A stretch of DNA of 64,000 nt from Pseudomonas sp. DTU_2021_1001937_2_SI_NGA_ILE_001 (GCF_032463525.1 NZ_CP135971.1:1364001-1428000), one strand, 5' to 3'. Shown: positions 28,081-37,626, counted from the stretch's first letter. Notes: generated by a model from the sequence alone, not told the origin. Numbers and translations are program-made.

Positions 28081-29274
28081 TCAACCCAGCAGTTCGCTGA
28101 AGGGAATGAAAGCCACCGGGTCGCCCTCCACCAACACCGCCCCCTCGCGCACCTCGATCAATCCATCGGCCCAGGCAGCGCTGCGCAGCACCCCGGAACT
28201 CTGGTTGCCGTAAGGCACCGCACGCCCCTGTTCAAGACGGCCGCGCAGGTATTCGCGCCGAGTGCCCGGCTTGTTCCAGGCAAATCCCGCTGGCACGTGG
28301 AACTGCAGCGGCGCAACCGCCTCGACGCCCTGGCGCCGTAGCAGGTAAGGCCGGGCCAGCAAACCGAAGGTCACCAGGGTCGAGGCCGGATTACCAGGCA
28401 GGCCCAGCACCGGCACGCCCTTGTAATGGCCGAAGGTCAGGGGTTTGCCCGGCTTGATCGCCAGCTTCCACAGCGCCAGCTCGCCTTCCTCGCGCAGGAC
28501 CTGGCCGAGAAAGTCCGCCTCGCCCACCGATACGCCGCCGGAAGACAGGATCAGGTCGACGTCGCCAAGACCGGCCAGCGCCTGGCGGGTCAGGTCCAGA
28601 TCGTCCGGCAGGATCCCGGCATCCACTACCTCGCAGGCCAGCGCCCGCAGCCAACTGCACAGCACAGTGCGGTTACTGTTGTAGATCTGCCCCGGCCCCA
28701 GCGGCTGCCCCGGCTCGACCAACTCGTCGCCGGTAGACAGCACCGCCACCCGCGGGCGACTGATCACCGCCAGCTCGGCGATACCCAGCGAGGCCAGCAG
28801 GCCCAGCTCCACCGGCCCCAGGCGGGTACCGGCTGCCAGCACCCGGTCACCGACACGGGATTCCTGGCCCTGAGGGCGGATGTTCTGCCCGGGCTTGAGC
28901 GCCTGCAACAGGCGCACCCGACCGTCGTCGAGCAGCTCGGCGTTTTCCTGCATCTCGACGCAATCGGCGCCTTCAGGCAGCGGCGCACCGGTGAAGATGC
29001 GCGCGCAGGTGCCTGGCTGCAGCGGCTCAGGCGCCTGGCCGGCGAAGACGCGCTGGCTGACCACCAGCGGCGCACCGCCCGCGTCGGCAACCCGCAAGGC
29101 ATAGCCATCCATGGCACTGTTCGGCCAGGGCGGCAGGTCCAGGCCGGCGATGACTTCATGCGCCAGCACGCGCCCCTGGGCTTGCGCCAAGGGCAGGGTT
29201 TCACAGTTTTCAATGGGCTTGGCGGCAGCGCTGGCCAGCAGGCTGGCGAGGGCCTGTTCGACAGGAATCAGCAT
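28081..29274 (-). CDS. moeA: molybdopterin molybdenumtransferase
   Basis: A 397-residue enzyme that inserts molybdate into adenylated molybdopterin. Domain markers: SAMDGYALRV near residue 58, RPRVAVLSTGDELVEPG and GQIYNSNRTVL (about 175-205), ILSSGGVSVGEADFLGQVL, and the C-terminal domain with FGHYKGVPVLGLPGNPAS. It begins 3 nt after the moaB stop, so the two form one operon. Confidence 0.96.
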   Translation of the reverse strand: MLIPVEQALASLLASAAAKPIENCETLPLAQAQGRVLAHEVIAGLDLPPWPNSAMDGYALRVADAGGAPLVVSQRVFAGQAPEPLQPGTCARIFTGAPLPEGADCVEMQENAELLDDGRVRLLQALKPGQNIRPQGQESRVGDRVLAAGTRLGPVELGLLASLGIAELAVISRPRVAVLSTGDELVEPGQPLGPGQIYNSNRTVLCSWLRALACEVVDAGILPDDLDLTRQALAGLGDVDLILSSGGVSVGEADFLGQVLREEGELALWKLAIKPGKPLTFGHYKGVPVLGLPGNPASTLVTFGLLARPYLLRRQGVEAVAPLQFHVPAGFAWNKPGTRREYLRGRLEQGRAVPYGNQSSGVLRSAAWADGLIEVREGAVLVEGDPVAFIPFSELLG

Positions 29275-29277
29275 CGC

Positions 29278-29817
29278 TCAGCCCCGCGTGCCACAGGGCT
29301 CGGCTTTCTTCAGGTGGGCCACGAAGTTGCACGGGCGAAAGCGCGAATCCAGTTGCTGGGCGAGGATGCCGTCCCAACCGGTACGCACCGCGTTGGTCGA
29401 GCCCGGCAGGCAGCACACCAGGGTGCCATTGGCCAGGCCGGCCAGTGCGCGGGACTGAATGGTCGAGGTGCCGATATCCGGCACCGAGATCTGCCGGAAC
29501 AGCTCGCCGAAGCCATCGACCTGTTTGTCGAGCAGGCAGGCCACCGCTTCAGGGGTGCTGTCGCGACCGGTGAAGCCGGTCCCGCCCGTGATCAGTACCA
29601 CCTGTACGTCATCGTCGGCGATCCAGGTGGCGACCTGGGCGCGGATCTTGTACAGATCGTCCTTGAGCAGCACGCGGGCGATCAGCCCGTGGCCAGCGGC
29701 GCTCAGGCGGTCGACGAACATCTGCCCGGAGCTGTCGGTTTCCAGGGTGCGGGTATCGCTGACGGTGAGCACGGCGATGTTGAGAGGGACGAAAGGCGTA
29801 TCGGGCTTGACGCTCAT
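29278..29817 (-). CDS. moaB: molybdenum cofactor biosynthesis protein B
   Basis: A 179-residue MogA/MoaB-fold protein. [31 protein letters not shown], the [16 protein letters not shown] substrate loop and FGELFRQIS are the conserved parts; the family adenylates or handles molybdopterin. I chose ATG 29817; a GTG two codons upstream is possible. Followed after 3 nt by moeA and divergent from mobA across a 79-nt gap that must hold both promoters. Confidence 0.94.
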   Translation of the reverse strand: MSVKPDTPFVPLNIAVLTVSDTRTLETDSSGQMFVDRLSAAGHGLIARVLLKDDLYKIRAQVATWIADDDVQVVLITGGTGFTGRDSTPEAVACLLDKQVDGFGELFRQISVPDIGTSTIQSRALAGLANGTLVCCLPGSTNAVRTGWDGILAQQLDSRFRPCNFVAHLKKAEPCGTRG

Positions 29818-29896
29818 GAACACGAGATCCGGTTGTGGAGTGGGCAGGCCGGTGTTATACCACAGCGCTGCTCACCACCGCCGAACCGGACGCTCC

Positions 29897-30514
29897 ATGC
29901 CGCCCAGCACGACACCTCCCCGCCCCCTGCCACCCTGCTCGATCCTTCTGCTGGCCGGCGGCCAGGGCCAACGCATGGGCGGCCAGGACAAGGGCCTGCT
30001 GAGCTGGCGCGGCAAGCCGCTGGTGGAGACCTTGCACGCCCTGGTGCGCCCGTTGACCGACGACCTGATCATTTCCTGCAACCGCAACCAGGCGCGCTAC
30101 CAGCCTTACGCCGACCGCCTGGTGGGCGATGCCGAGCCGGGCTTCCACGGTCCGCTGGCAGGCATTCGTGCTGCCCTGCCGATGGCCCGTCACGACTTCC
30201 TGCTGGTGCTGCCCTGCGACGTACCGCAGCTCGACCGCCAACTGTGCGACGATCTGCGCCGCCAGGCGGCAGAACATCCCGGACAACCGGTGATGGTCCG
30301 TGAGGGCGAGCACTGGCAGCCCCTGCTGTGCATCATTCCCACCTGCCATGCGGCGCTGCTGGAGGCTGCCTGGCAACGTGGCGAGCGCAGTCCGCGTCGC
30401 GCGCTGCAACCCCTGCGGCCAGTGGCGCTGCAATGCGCCGAAGGCGACCCGCGGCTGGCCAATCTCAATACGCCCGAGCTGCTGCGCCAGGCCGACCCTG
30501 CGCCGGACCATTGA
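29897..30514 (+). CDS. mobA: molybdenum cofactor guanylyltransferase
   Basis: A 205-residue nucleotidyltransferase that joins GMP to molybdopterin to give the bis-MGD cofactor of DMSO-reductase-type enzymes. The GTP loop [19 protein letters not shown] (about 17-35) with its essential Lys and the LPCDVPQL metal motif (near 100) are intact. ATG 29897 was chosen because the frame upstream overlaps moaB antisense. Its pairing with moaB-moeA makes a compact cofactor-finishing cluster. Confidence 0.96.
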   Translation: MPPSTTPPRPLPPCSILLLAGGQGQRMGGQDKGLLSWRGKPLVETLHALVRPLTDDLIISCNRNQARYQPYADRLVGDAEPGFHGPLAGIRAALPMARHDFLLVLPCDVPQLDRQLCDDLRRQAAEHPGQPVMVREGEHWQPLLCIIPTCHAALLEAAWQRGERSPRRALQPLRPVALQCAEGDPRLANLNTPELLRQADPAPDH

Positions 30515-30587
30515 CCAACCCCGGGAACTTGCGACTAAGCTGCACGTCTTAGTCGTCTGTAACCAGCATCCATCCGGAGATACAGCC

Positions 30588-30812
30588 ATGAAACACAAGA
30601 CCCTTCCTGCCGCCTTCCTGCTTGCTCTGGGGCTTGCCTCGCTGGCCGGCTGTGCCTCGCCAACCGTGATCACCCTCAATGACGGGCGCGAGATCCAGAC
30701 TGTCGACACGCCCAAGTTCGACGAAGATTCCGGTTTCTACGAGTTCCAGCAACTCGATGGCAAGAAGACCCGCGTGAACAAGGATCAGGTGCGTACCGTC
30801 AAGGACCTGTAA
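30588..30812 (+). CDS. YgdI/YgdR-family small lipoprotein (second paralogue)
   Basis: A 74-residue lipoprotein with lipobox SLAGC and the SH3-like domain PTVITLNDGREIQTVDTPKFDEDSGFYEFQQLDGKKTRVNKDQVRTV. It shares the DTPK..GFYEF core and length with the copy at 17906-18130, but the two are diverged. Ribosome site CGGAGA. It stands alone behind mobA. Confidence 0.92.
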   Translation: MKHKTLPAAFLLALGLASLAGCASPTVITLNDGREIQTVDTPKFDEDSGFYEFQQLDGKKTRVNKDQVRTVKDL

Positions 30813-30874
30813 GCCTTACCTGCCGGGCGAAGTGTGCTTCGAACGCTTCGCCCTCCCCGCCTCGCCCGCCTCGC

Positions 30875-31768
30875 CTACTGAAATTCCAGCCGCAAACGGC
30901 TCTCGAACACCCTGTCCTCGCCACTGAGCGGATCCTTGAAGCGCAGCCCGCGTGCCAGCAACTGCAAGGGCCGCTGGAAGTCTTCTGCGAGCACCTTGTC
31001 GACCTGCGGATAGAACGCGTCATGCCGGATCGGCGCCCCCAGTGCCGCCATGTGCACACGCAACTGATGCTTCTTGCCGGTGACCGGGAACAGCCCGTAG
31101 CGCCACCAGGCATCCTGACGTTCCAGGACCTCCAGGCGAGTCAGGGTATTGGGCGCGCCGTCAGCCTCCTGCATGCGAAAGAACGGCTCGCCATCCACCA
31201 GACGACTGGCGTGCTCGCGAGGAAAGTCCAAGTGCGGCAAGGCAGGTGCAATGGCTTCGTAGTACTTGTCGATGTTCCGGGTACGAAACAGCGCCTGGTA
31301 GGCCGAGCGACTGCCCGGGTGGGCGGAGAACAGCACGATGCCCGCCGTGTGTCGATCGATGCGATGCAGCGGCACCAGGTGCGGATTGTCCAGGCGCTTG
31401 ATCAGGCGCCGCAGAAGGGTCTGCTCGACGTACTCGCCCGACGGAATGACTGGCAGAAAATGCGGTTTGTCGGCGACCACCAGATGCTCATCGACATGCA
31501 CGACGGTCTCCTGCACCGGAATCGGCATCTCGTTGGGCACTTCGCGAAAGTAATGCACCTTCATCCCCTCGCGATAGCCCAGCGCGACGCTGATCGGCTG
31601 CCCGTCGGCATCCAGCACCCGCCCCCTGGCAAAGCGATCCAGCCACTGCGCCCGGTCGATCGCCGGAAAGCGTGCGCACAGGCAGTCGAGCACGGTGTGC
31701 CATGGGCCAGGAGGCAGGCACAGGGTGCTGGCCTGATGCCGGGCGGGGTTGAACGGCGAATCGGTCAT
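30875..31768 (-). CDS. RluA-family pseudouridine synthase
   Basis: A 297-residue RNA-modifying enzyme. The catalytic motif HRIDRHTAGIVLFS (Asp near residue 145) and KYYEAIAPALP, GKKHQLRVHMAALGAPIRHD are RluA-family hallmarks; there is no clear S4 domain, though residues 35-75 may be a remnant. ATG 31768 starts MTDSPFNPARHQ; upstream in-frame residues do not look like protein of this family. Target RNA (23S rRNA or tRNA site) cannot be assigned. Confidence 0.9.
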   Translation of the reverse strand: MTDSPFNPARHQASTLCLPPGPWHTVLDCLCARFPAIDRAQWLDRFARGRVLDADGQPISVALGYREGMKVHYFREVPNEMPIPVQETVVHVDEHLVVADKPHFLPVIPSGEYVEQTLLRRLIKRLDNPHLVPLHRIDRHTAGIVLFSAHPGSRSAYQALFRTRNIDKYYEAIAPALPHLDFPREHASRLVDGEPFFRMQEADGAPNTLTRLEVLERQDAWWRYGLFPVTGKKHQLRVHMAALGAPIRHDAFYPQVDKVLAEDFQRPLQLLARGLRFKDPLSGEDRVFESRLRLEFQ

Positions 31769-31995
31769 GCGTGGGCTCGGTATGCTCGAAAAGCGCCGAT
31801 TATCCCTGAAGCCTGCGCGCCAGGCGACTGCCGTCGGCCAAACGCAGACTGGGCGATCAGCGAACAGATTCCGCGGCAGGCTCTGGAACGCCCCATGCGC
31901 GCCTATTAACCATCTGGTACATTCCTCGACACGCATCCTGCACCCACGCGGGCGCTCAGCCCGAGCGGTGCCGTACAACAACAAGAGAGTTTCCC

Positions 31996-32856
31996 ATGAG
32001 CCAGATTCAACGACCTTCCGTGCTCGTCGGCCTGATCGGTGCCGGCATCCAGGCTTCGCGCACCCCGGCGCTGCATGAGCATGAGGGCGACGCACAAGGC
32101 CTGCGCTACCTGTACCGGCTGATCGACATCGATGCGCTGGGCCTGGACAGCCACGCCCTGCCCAACCTGCTCGAAGGCGCACGCACCAGCGGCTTCACTG
32201 GTCTGAACATCACCTTCCCCTGCAAGCAGGCGGTCATTCCGCTGCTCGATGAGCTATCGGCCGAGGCCCGTGGCATCGGCGCGGTCAACACCGTGGTGTT
32301 CAAGGATGGCAAGCGCATCGGCCACAACACCGATTGCCTGGGCTTCGGCGAGGGCTTCAAGCGCGGACTGGACGGCGCTGCGCGTCGCCTGGTGGTACAG
32401 ATGGGTGCCGGAGGTGCCGGCGCGGCTGTAGCCCACGCACTGCTGAGCGAAGGCGTCGAACGCCTGAGTATCTTCGAAGTGGACAGCGAGCGCGCCCGCG
32501 CCCTGGTCGACAACCTCAACGCGCATTTCGGCAGCGGCCGTGCCCAGGTGGGTCATGACCTGGCCAGCACCCTGGCTGCCGCCGACGGCCTGGTCAACAC
32601 TACGCCAGTGGGCATGGCCAAGCTGCCCGGCATGCCCCTGCCCGGCGAACTGCTGCACGGCGGACTCTGGGTCGCGGACATCATCTACTTCCCGCTGGAG
32701 ACCGAGTTGCTGCGCCAGGCCCGTCAGTTGGGCTGCCGCACCCTCGATGGCACCACCATGGCGGTGTTCCAGGCGGTGAAGGCATTCGAACTGTTCACCG
32801 GCCAGGCCGCTGACGCCGAACGGATGATGGCGCACTTCCATTCCATGCCGGCCTGA
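31996..32856 (+). CDS. shikimate/quinate dehydrogenase-like protein (AroE paralogue)
   Basis: A 286-residue NAD(P)-dependent oxidoreductase. The substrate-binding N-terminus GLIGAGIQASRTPALHEHEG, catalytic lysine segment GLNITFPCKQAVIPLLDEL, HNTDCLGFGEG with its catalytic Asp, and Rossmann loop MGAGGAGAAVAHAL are present. The SRTPALHEHEG form differs from biosynthetic AroE (S-x-SPxxHN) and fits the RifI2/quinate-shikimate branch. With quiC and pca genes nearby, a catabolic role making 3-dehydroshikimate from shikimate, or dehydroquinate from quinate, is likely but inferred. Biosynthetic aroE would be elsewhere. Confidence 0.88.
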   Translation: MSQIQRPSVLVGLIGAGIQASRTPALHEHEGDAQGLRYLYRLIDIDALGLDSHALPNLLEGARTSGFTGLNITFPCKQAVIPLLDELSAEARGIGAVNTVVFKDGKRIGHNTDCLGFGEGFKRGLDGAARRLVVQMGAGGAGAAVAHALLSEGVERLSIFEVDSERARALVDNLNAHFGSGRAQVGHDLASTLAAADGLVNTTPVGMAKLPGMPLPGELLHGGLWVADIIYFPLETELLRQARQLGCRTLDGTTMAVFQAVKAFELFTGQAADAERMMAHFHSMPA

Positions 32857-32902
32857 ACCGCGCCGGTCGCGCCCCGTCAAGCTGCGGGGCACGGCCTTGT
32901 AC

Positions 32903-33571
32903 TCAACGCTGCAGGTAACGCAGCACCGAGTCGCAGATCATGGTCTTGTGGCGCTGCTTGATCTGTTCGTCAGCCAGTTCGATCTTGAAGATCGCCCCCA
33001 GGGTGTGACGATTGGACACGCGATGAAAGCAGAACGAAGTCATCAGCATGTGCAGGTCCACCGCATCCACGCCTTCGCGGAATACCCCACTGGCTTCGCC
33101 GCGCCGCAGGATGGCGTCCAGGGTGCGGATGATGTTCAGGCTCTGCGCATGGATGGCCTCGGACTGCTTGACGTTCTCGCCATTGAGGATGTTCTCGTTG
33201 CACACGATGCGCACGAAATCGACGTTGCGGTCATGGTGATCGAAAGTGAACTCCACCAGGCGACGGATCGCCGCGTGGGGCTCCAGGTCGTCGAGGTGCA
33301 GGTGCCCTTCGGTGGTACGGATGTCGCCGTAGAGCTTCTCCAGCACCTGGACGTAGAGCTCTTCCTTGCTGCCGAAGTAGTAGTAGATCATCCGCTTGGA
33401 TGTGCGGGTGCGCTCGGCGATGGCATCGACCCGCGCCCCGGACAGGCCACGGGCTACGAATTCGGCGACGGCCGCCTGAAGGATGTCTTCGCGGGTCTTT
33501 TCCGGGTTGTTCTTGCGGCTCTTGCGCAGCGTGTCGGCAGGCGGCGCGGCGGAGTCGGTCATTGTATTCAT
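32903..33571 (-). CDS. TetR-family regulator of the hydroaromatic region
   Basis: A 222-residue repressor. The N-terminal helix-turn-helix is ILQAAVAEFVARGLSGARVDAIAERTRTSKRMIYYYFGSKEELY (about 30-75), followed by an all-helical ligand domain. I chose ATG 33571; ATG 33562 is a close alternative. It lies 110 nt after quiC on the same strand and is convergent with the dehydrogenase gene. Candidate operators are the AACCnGTT dyads at 35724, 35968 and 38631; this link is inference. Confidence 0.9.
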   Translation of the reverse strand: MNTMTDSAAPPADTLRKSRKNNPEKTREDILQAAVAEFVARGLSGARVDAIAERTRTSKRMIYYYFGSKEELYVQVLEKLYGDIRTTEGHLHLDDLEPHAAIRRLVEFTFDHHDRNVDFVRIVCNENILNGENVKQSEAIHAQSLNIIRTLDAILRRGEASGVFREGVDAVDLHMLMTSFCFHRVSNRHTLGAIFKIELADEQIKQRHKTMICDSVLRYLQR

Positions 33572-33681
33572 TATTGGCTCACGAGCACGGTTTAGCCGGC
33601 GATTATGAAGCCCTGCGCCGGTGCGTGGAAGCCCACCGCCAACGCCCGGTACGTGCCGGGCGGCGGGGGCAGACAAGCGCC

Positions 33682-35589
33682 CTACAGACGGGCCTTGGGC
33701 GCGGCGCCGCTGCGGGCCTTGGCCATGGCGGCCAGGCGCACCGGTACGTTGGCCGCGCCATAGCCAGCGTAGCCGTTCTTGCGCTGGATGATTTCGAAGA
33801 AGAAGCGCCCATCGAACGCCTCGGTGTACACGTGAAACAGCTCGCCACCCTGGCTGTCGCGGTCATAAAGGACGTTGTAGTAGGCCAGTTCGCTGAGGAA
33901 CTCGTCGTCGAAATCCAGGCGCGCCGCCAGGTCGTCATAGTAGTTCAGCGGAATCTCCAGCAGCGGCACACCGGCCTCCTTGGCACGCCGCACCTCGGCG
34001 AAGATGTCCTCGCACGAGAACGCGATGTGATGCACGCCAGAGCCGCGATAGGTGGACAGCGCGTGGGAGATGGCCGTGTTGCGGTTCTCCGAGATGTTCA
34101 GCGGCAGGCGCACGCTGCTGCAGCGGCTGCGCAGTGCGCGGCTCTTCACCAACCCATAGGGGTCGGGGAGTACCACCTCATCGTCGGCCTCGAAGTCCAG
34201 CAGCCCTTTGTAGAACAGCACCCAGCTGTCCAGGCTGTCGGCCGGCAGGGCCATGGCCATGTGGTCGATACGCTGCAGGCTGCCCTGGGGCAGCGCGGCG
34301 CTGTCGATGACGAAGTCGCTGTCGTAGATCGACTGCCCCGGCTCGGCGCGGTCCACCAGGTAGATGAGGCTGCCGTCCGGCGCTCGCACCGCTGGCACCT
34401 CGCGCTCGTTGGGACCGACCAGGCCGCGATACGGCTGGCCCTTGAAGGCCCGCGCTCGCTCCAGGGCCTGCGGTGCATCCGCGACGCGCAAGGCCGTGGC
34501 GCACAGCGACGGGCCATGGGCTTCGAAGAAACCGTGGGCAAAGGAATAGGGCTCGGCGTTGAGCACAATACGGATATCGCCCTGCCCCATGAGCTTCACC
34601 GCCTTCGAGCGGTGCTTACCCAACCGGGCGAAACCCAGCCGTTCCAGCCAGCCCTGCAGGCGTGCGCTGTGGTCTTCGTCGACCGCGAATTCGAGAAACT
34701 CGATACCGTCCAGCGGGCTGGCCGGCGGCGGATTGAACAGCAGTTGCGGCTCGACCGCCGCGTCCTGCTCGGCCAGCAGTTGACGGGTCTTCTCTTCCAG
34801 ATAAAGCAGCGAGCGAAAGCCATCGGCGGCATTGGCGCGGGTCGGTGCGGCGCGGAAACCGTCGTTGAACACCTCCAGCGACAGCGGGCCGGTGTAGCCA
34901 CTGCGCAGGATCGGTGCGAGGAAGCCCGCCAGGTCGAACTCGCCCTGCCCGGGGAAGCAACGGAAGTGCCGGCTCCACTCCAGCACATCCATGGCCAGCA
35001 GCGGTGCATCGGCCATCTGCACGAAGAAGATCTTGTCGCCGGGAATCTGCGCGATGGCGCTGGGGTCGCCCTTCAGCGACAGGGTGTGGAAGCTGTCGAG
35101 CAAGACACCCAGTGCCGGATGGTCAACGGCCTGCACCAGGTCCCAGACCTGCTGCCAGGTATTCACGTGCCGTCCCCAGGCCAGCGCCTCATAGCCGATG
35201 CGCAGGCGCCGGGCATCGGCGCGTTCGGCCAGCAGGTGCAAGTCATCGAGCAGCACGCTGCGCTCGCCCAGGGAGTCAGCGGCGACGTTGCTGCACACCA
35301 GCACCAGGTCGGTACCCAGCTCCTGCATCAGGTCGAACTTGCGCTCGGCACGGTCGAGGTTGCGCTGCAGGCGGTCGCGGCGGCAGCCCTCGAAATCGCG
35401 GAACGGCTGGAACAGGGTAATGGCCAGGCCCAGGTCGGCGCACATCTGCCGCACGTTACGCGGGCTGCCGTCGTAGTACAGAAGGTCGTTTTCGAAAATC
35501 TCGACACCGTCGAAACCGGCCGCGGCGATGGCTTCGAGCTTTTCAGGCAAGGTACCGCTCAGGCAAACGGTGGCAATGGAACGCTGCAT
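33682..35589 (-). CDS. quiC: 3-dehydroshikimate dehydratase, bipartite QuiC type
   Basis: A 635-residue fusion. Residues 1-290 are an AP-endonuclease/xylose-isomerase-type TIM barrel (FDGVEIFENDLLYYDG, GYEALAWGRHVNTWQQVWDLV, LEVFNDGF), the dehydratase part that turns 3-dehydroshikimate into protocatechuate. Residues about 300-635 resemble 4-hydroxyphenylpyruvate dioxygenase, with metal-type residues in IDHMAMAL, GVHHIAFSCEDI and FFEIIQRK. This fusion is known from P. putida and is often misnamed HPPD. Ribosome site AGGAG; the composite element at 35718-35763 lies 129 nt upstream. Confidence 0.93.
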   Translation of the reverse strand: MQRSIATVCLSGTLPEKLEAIAAAGFDGVEIFENDLLYYDGSPRNVRQMCADLGLAITLFQPFRDFEGCRRDRLQRNLDRAERKFDLMQELGTDLVLVCSNVAADSLGERSVLLDDLHLLAERADARRLRIGYEALAWGRHVNTWQQVWDLVQAVDHPALGVLLDSFHTLSLKGDPSAIAQIPGDKIFFVQMADAPLLAMDVLEWSRHFRCFPGQGEFDLAGFLAPILRSGYTGPLSLEVFNDGFRAAPTRANAADGFRSLLYLEEKTRQLLAEQDAAVEPQLLFNPPPASPLDGIEFLEFAVDEDHSARLQGWLERLGFARLGKHRSKAVKLMGQGDIRIVLNAEPYSFAHGFFEAHGPSLCATALRVADAPQALERARAFKGQPYRGLVGPNEREVPAVRAPDGSLIYLVDRAEPGQSIYDSDFVIDSAALPQGSLQRIDHMAMALPADSLDSWVLFYKGLLDFEADDEVVLPDPYGLVKSRALRSRCSSVRLPLNISENRNTAISHALSTYRGSGVHHIAFSCEDIFAEVRRAKEAGVPLLEIPLNYYDDLAARLDFDDEFLSELAYYNVLYDRDSQGGELFHVYTEAFDGRFFFEIIQRKNGYAGYGAANVPVRLAAMAKARSGAAPKARL

Positions 35590-36183
35590 ATTATTGTACT
35601 CCTGGACGAGCGCGGCTCAGGGGCCGCCACTAGATCGCGCCGCCTGCCAGGCCAAGGGCCTGGACGCAGAACGGGCAAGTTTTCAGTATTCGCATGCCGC
35701 CTGTCACAGGCAACCTGTTATGTACGAACCGGTTAGTTTTTCGTTCGTTTATCGAACAAAACCCAAAATGCTTGATTGACGGCGATTTGCGCAACGCACA
35801 ACATCTGTTTCGCAGTGTGACGAATCAGCCTGACCCTTTCGTCTCGTTCTGCCTTGTTTGTCGCTGTGCCCGATGAACCTCCATAACAATTTCAAGAACA
35901 GGATACTGCTCATGCGCGCCCTCCCCGACTCTCCCGCACGCACGCTTCCACCCACTGAGACTTCCAACAGACGAACCTGTTCGACCATTTAACTGGTCAA
36001 CTCGGATCGCCTGCAGCATTCTTGCGCGCTCGCTCCTCGCGTCAGCCCCTGCGCCACGCCCCTGGGTCCAAGGCCCCCGATGGCGACGACACAGAACCGG
36101 CCTGACGGTCTGCGGTACAGCGAGTTGTTTCTCAGTCCGGCTGGCGCCCATGGCGCAGTCCTGGAACGGATGATCGAACCATC
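35590..36183. promoter_or_regulatory. 594-nt divergent control region, quiC / ACS transporter
   Basis: No gene is seen here. It carries the composite element at 35718-35763, a dyad CGAACCTGTTCG (35970-35981) and, on the minus strand, TGACCAGTTAAAT (35985-35997), which matches TAACCAGTTAATT upstream of oprD at 11 of 13 positions. The density of related dyads suggests that both flanking genes share one or more regulators. Confidence 0.6.
35718..35763. promoter_or_regulatory. composite regulatory element, copy 1 (AACCnGTT dyad plus PcaR-like box)
   Basis: TTATGT, then an AACCGGTT dyad (35727-35734), then GTTCGTTTATCGAAC (35743-35757), then AAAACC. On the minus strand the last dyad reads GTTCGATAAACGAAC, 13 of 15 matches to the PcaR box I recall from P. 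putida (GTTCGATAATCGCAC), and includes GATAAA as a possible -10 for quiC. The whole element aligns with 38625-38669. Confidence 0.6.
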
Positions 36184-37512
36184 ATGCTCAACACACAGAC
36201 CAACCCCCTGGCCAGCGCCGCACGCGCCGGCATCGGCGACAAGATCCGCGGCGCCATGGCCGTGGGCAAGACCCGCTGGGGCATGCTCGCCCTGGTGTTT
36301 CTCGCCACCACCCTGAACTACATCGACCGCGCCGCCCTGGGTGTCATGCAGCCTATCCTGGCCAAGGAAATGAGCTGGACGACCATGGACTACGCCAACA
36401 TCAACTTCTGGTTCCAGGTCGGCTATGCCGTCGGCTTCCTGCTGCAGGGTCGCTTTATCGACAAGGTCGGCGTCAAGCGCGCCTTCTTCCTCGCCGTGCT
36501 GCTATGGAGCGTCGCCACCGGCGCCCACGGCCTGGCCACCTCGGCAGTCGGTTTCATGGTCTGCCGCTTCATCCTCGGCCTGACCGAAGCGGCCAACTAC
36601 CCGGCCTGCGTGAAGACCACCCGGCTGTGGTTCCCGGCCGGCGAGCGTGCGGTCGCCACCGGCATCTTCAACGCCGGCACCAACGTCGGTGCGATGATCA
36701 CCCCCGCCCTGCTGCCCATCATCCTCAGCGTCTGGGGCTGGCAAGCGGCATTCCTGGCCATGGGTTTCCTGGGCCTGTTCTGGGTCGTGGCCTGGCGCCT
36801 GAAGTACTACAACCCTGAAGAGCACCCGACCGTCAGCAAGGCCGAGCTGGACTACATCAACCAGGCGAAAGAGCCCGAGCCGGTCAAGGTGCCGTTCTCG
36901 CACATTCTCAAGATGCGCGGCACCTGGGCCTTCGCCCTGGCCTACTCGATCACCGCACCGGTGTTCTGGTTCTACCTGTACTGGCTGCCGCCGTTTCTCA
37001 ACCAGCAATACAGCCTGGGCATCAGCGTGACGCAAATGGGCATCCCGCTGATTCTCATCTGGCTGACCGCCGACTTCGGCAGCATTGGCGGCGGCGTGCT
37101 GTCGTCCTGGCTGATCGGTCGCGGCATGAAGCCCAGCAAGGCGCGCCTGGTGTCGATGCTGACCTTCGCCCTGACCATCTGCAGCGTGGTGTTCGCCGCC
37201 AACGCCAGCGGCCTATGGGTCGCGGTACTGGCCATCGCCCTGGCGGTCGGCGCGCACCAGGCCTGGACCGCGAACATCTGGAGCCTGGTGATGGACTACA
37301 CGCCTAAGCACCTGATGAGCACGGTGTTCGGCTTCGGCGGAATGTGCGCGGCGATCGGTGGCATGTTCATGACCCAGATCGTGGGAGCGGTCCTCACCGC
37401 CACCAACAATAACTACAGCATTCTGTTCATGCTGATTCCGTCGATGTACTTCATCGCCCTGACCTGGATGTACTTCATGGCACCGCGGGAAGTGCCGGAC
37501 CTGAAAGACTGA
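36184..37512 (+). CDS. MFS transporter, anion:cation symporter (ACS) family
   Basis: A 442-residue, 12-helix inner-membrane symporter. The start of helix 1 (LALVFLATTLNYIDRAALGVMQPIL), the loop 2-3 motif GRFIDKVGVKRAF and helix 4 region FILGLTEAANYPACVKTTRLWFPAGERAVATGIFNAGTNVG are typical of ExuT-like organic acid importers. Next to quiC and within a hydroaromatic cluster it probably imports quinate, shikimate, dehydroshikimate or protocatechuate; substrate is inference. A strong terminator follows. Confidence 0.9.
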   Translation: MLNTQTNPLASAARAGIGDKIRGAMAVGKTRWGMLALVFLATTLNYIDRAALGVMQPILAKEMSWTTMDYANINFWFQVGYAVGFLLQGRFIDKVGVKRAFFLAVLLWSVATGAHGLATSAVGFMVCRFILGLTEAANYPACVKTTRLWFPAGERAVATGIFNAGTNVGAMITPALLPIILSVWGWQAAFLAMGFLGLFWVVAWRLKYYNPEEHPTVSKAELDYINQAKEPEPVKVPFSHILKMRGTWAFALAYSITAPVFWFYLYWLPPFLNQQYSLGISVTQMGIPLILIWLTADFGSIGGGVLSSWLIGRGMKPSKARLVSMLTFALTICSVVFAANASGLWVAVLAIALAVGAHQAWTANIWSLVMDYTPKHLMSTVFGFGGMCAAIGGMFMTQIVGAVLTATNNNYSILFMLIPSMYFIALTWMYFMAPREVPDLKD

Positions 37513-37530
37513 TCAACCCGGCAGGCAAGG

Positions 37531-37569
37531 CAAAGGCCCGGTGGCGAACGTCACCGGGCCTTTGTTTTT
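37531..37569 (+). terminator. Rho-independent terminator after the ACS transporter
   Basis: Stem CAAAGGCCCGGTG / CACCGGGCCTTTG (13 bp), 8-nt loop, then TTTTT. It lies between convergent genes ending at 37512 and 37627. Confidence 0.92.
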
Positions 37570-37626
37570 GCAGGGCTGCGTGCTGGCCGTTACGCCAATC
37601 GAGAATGGGCCGCTCCGATCAGCGCC

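Noticed and set aside
33682..35589. Annotation as plain 4-hydroxyphenylpyruvate dioxygenase
   Set aside because: The HPPD-like part covers only the C-terminal half; the N-terminal sugar-isomerase barrel and the catabolic neighbours identify QuiC.
33400..35736. 778-codon open frame antisense to quiC
   Set aside because: Shadow of quiC that also crosses the composite control element; composition unlike a protein.
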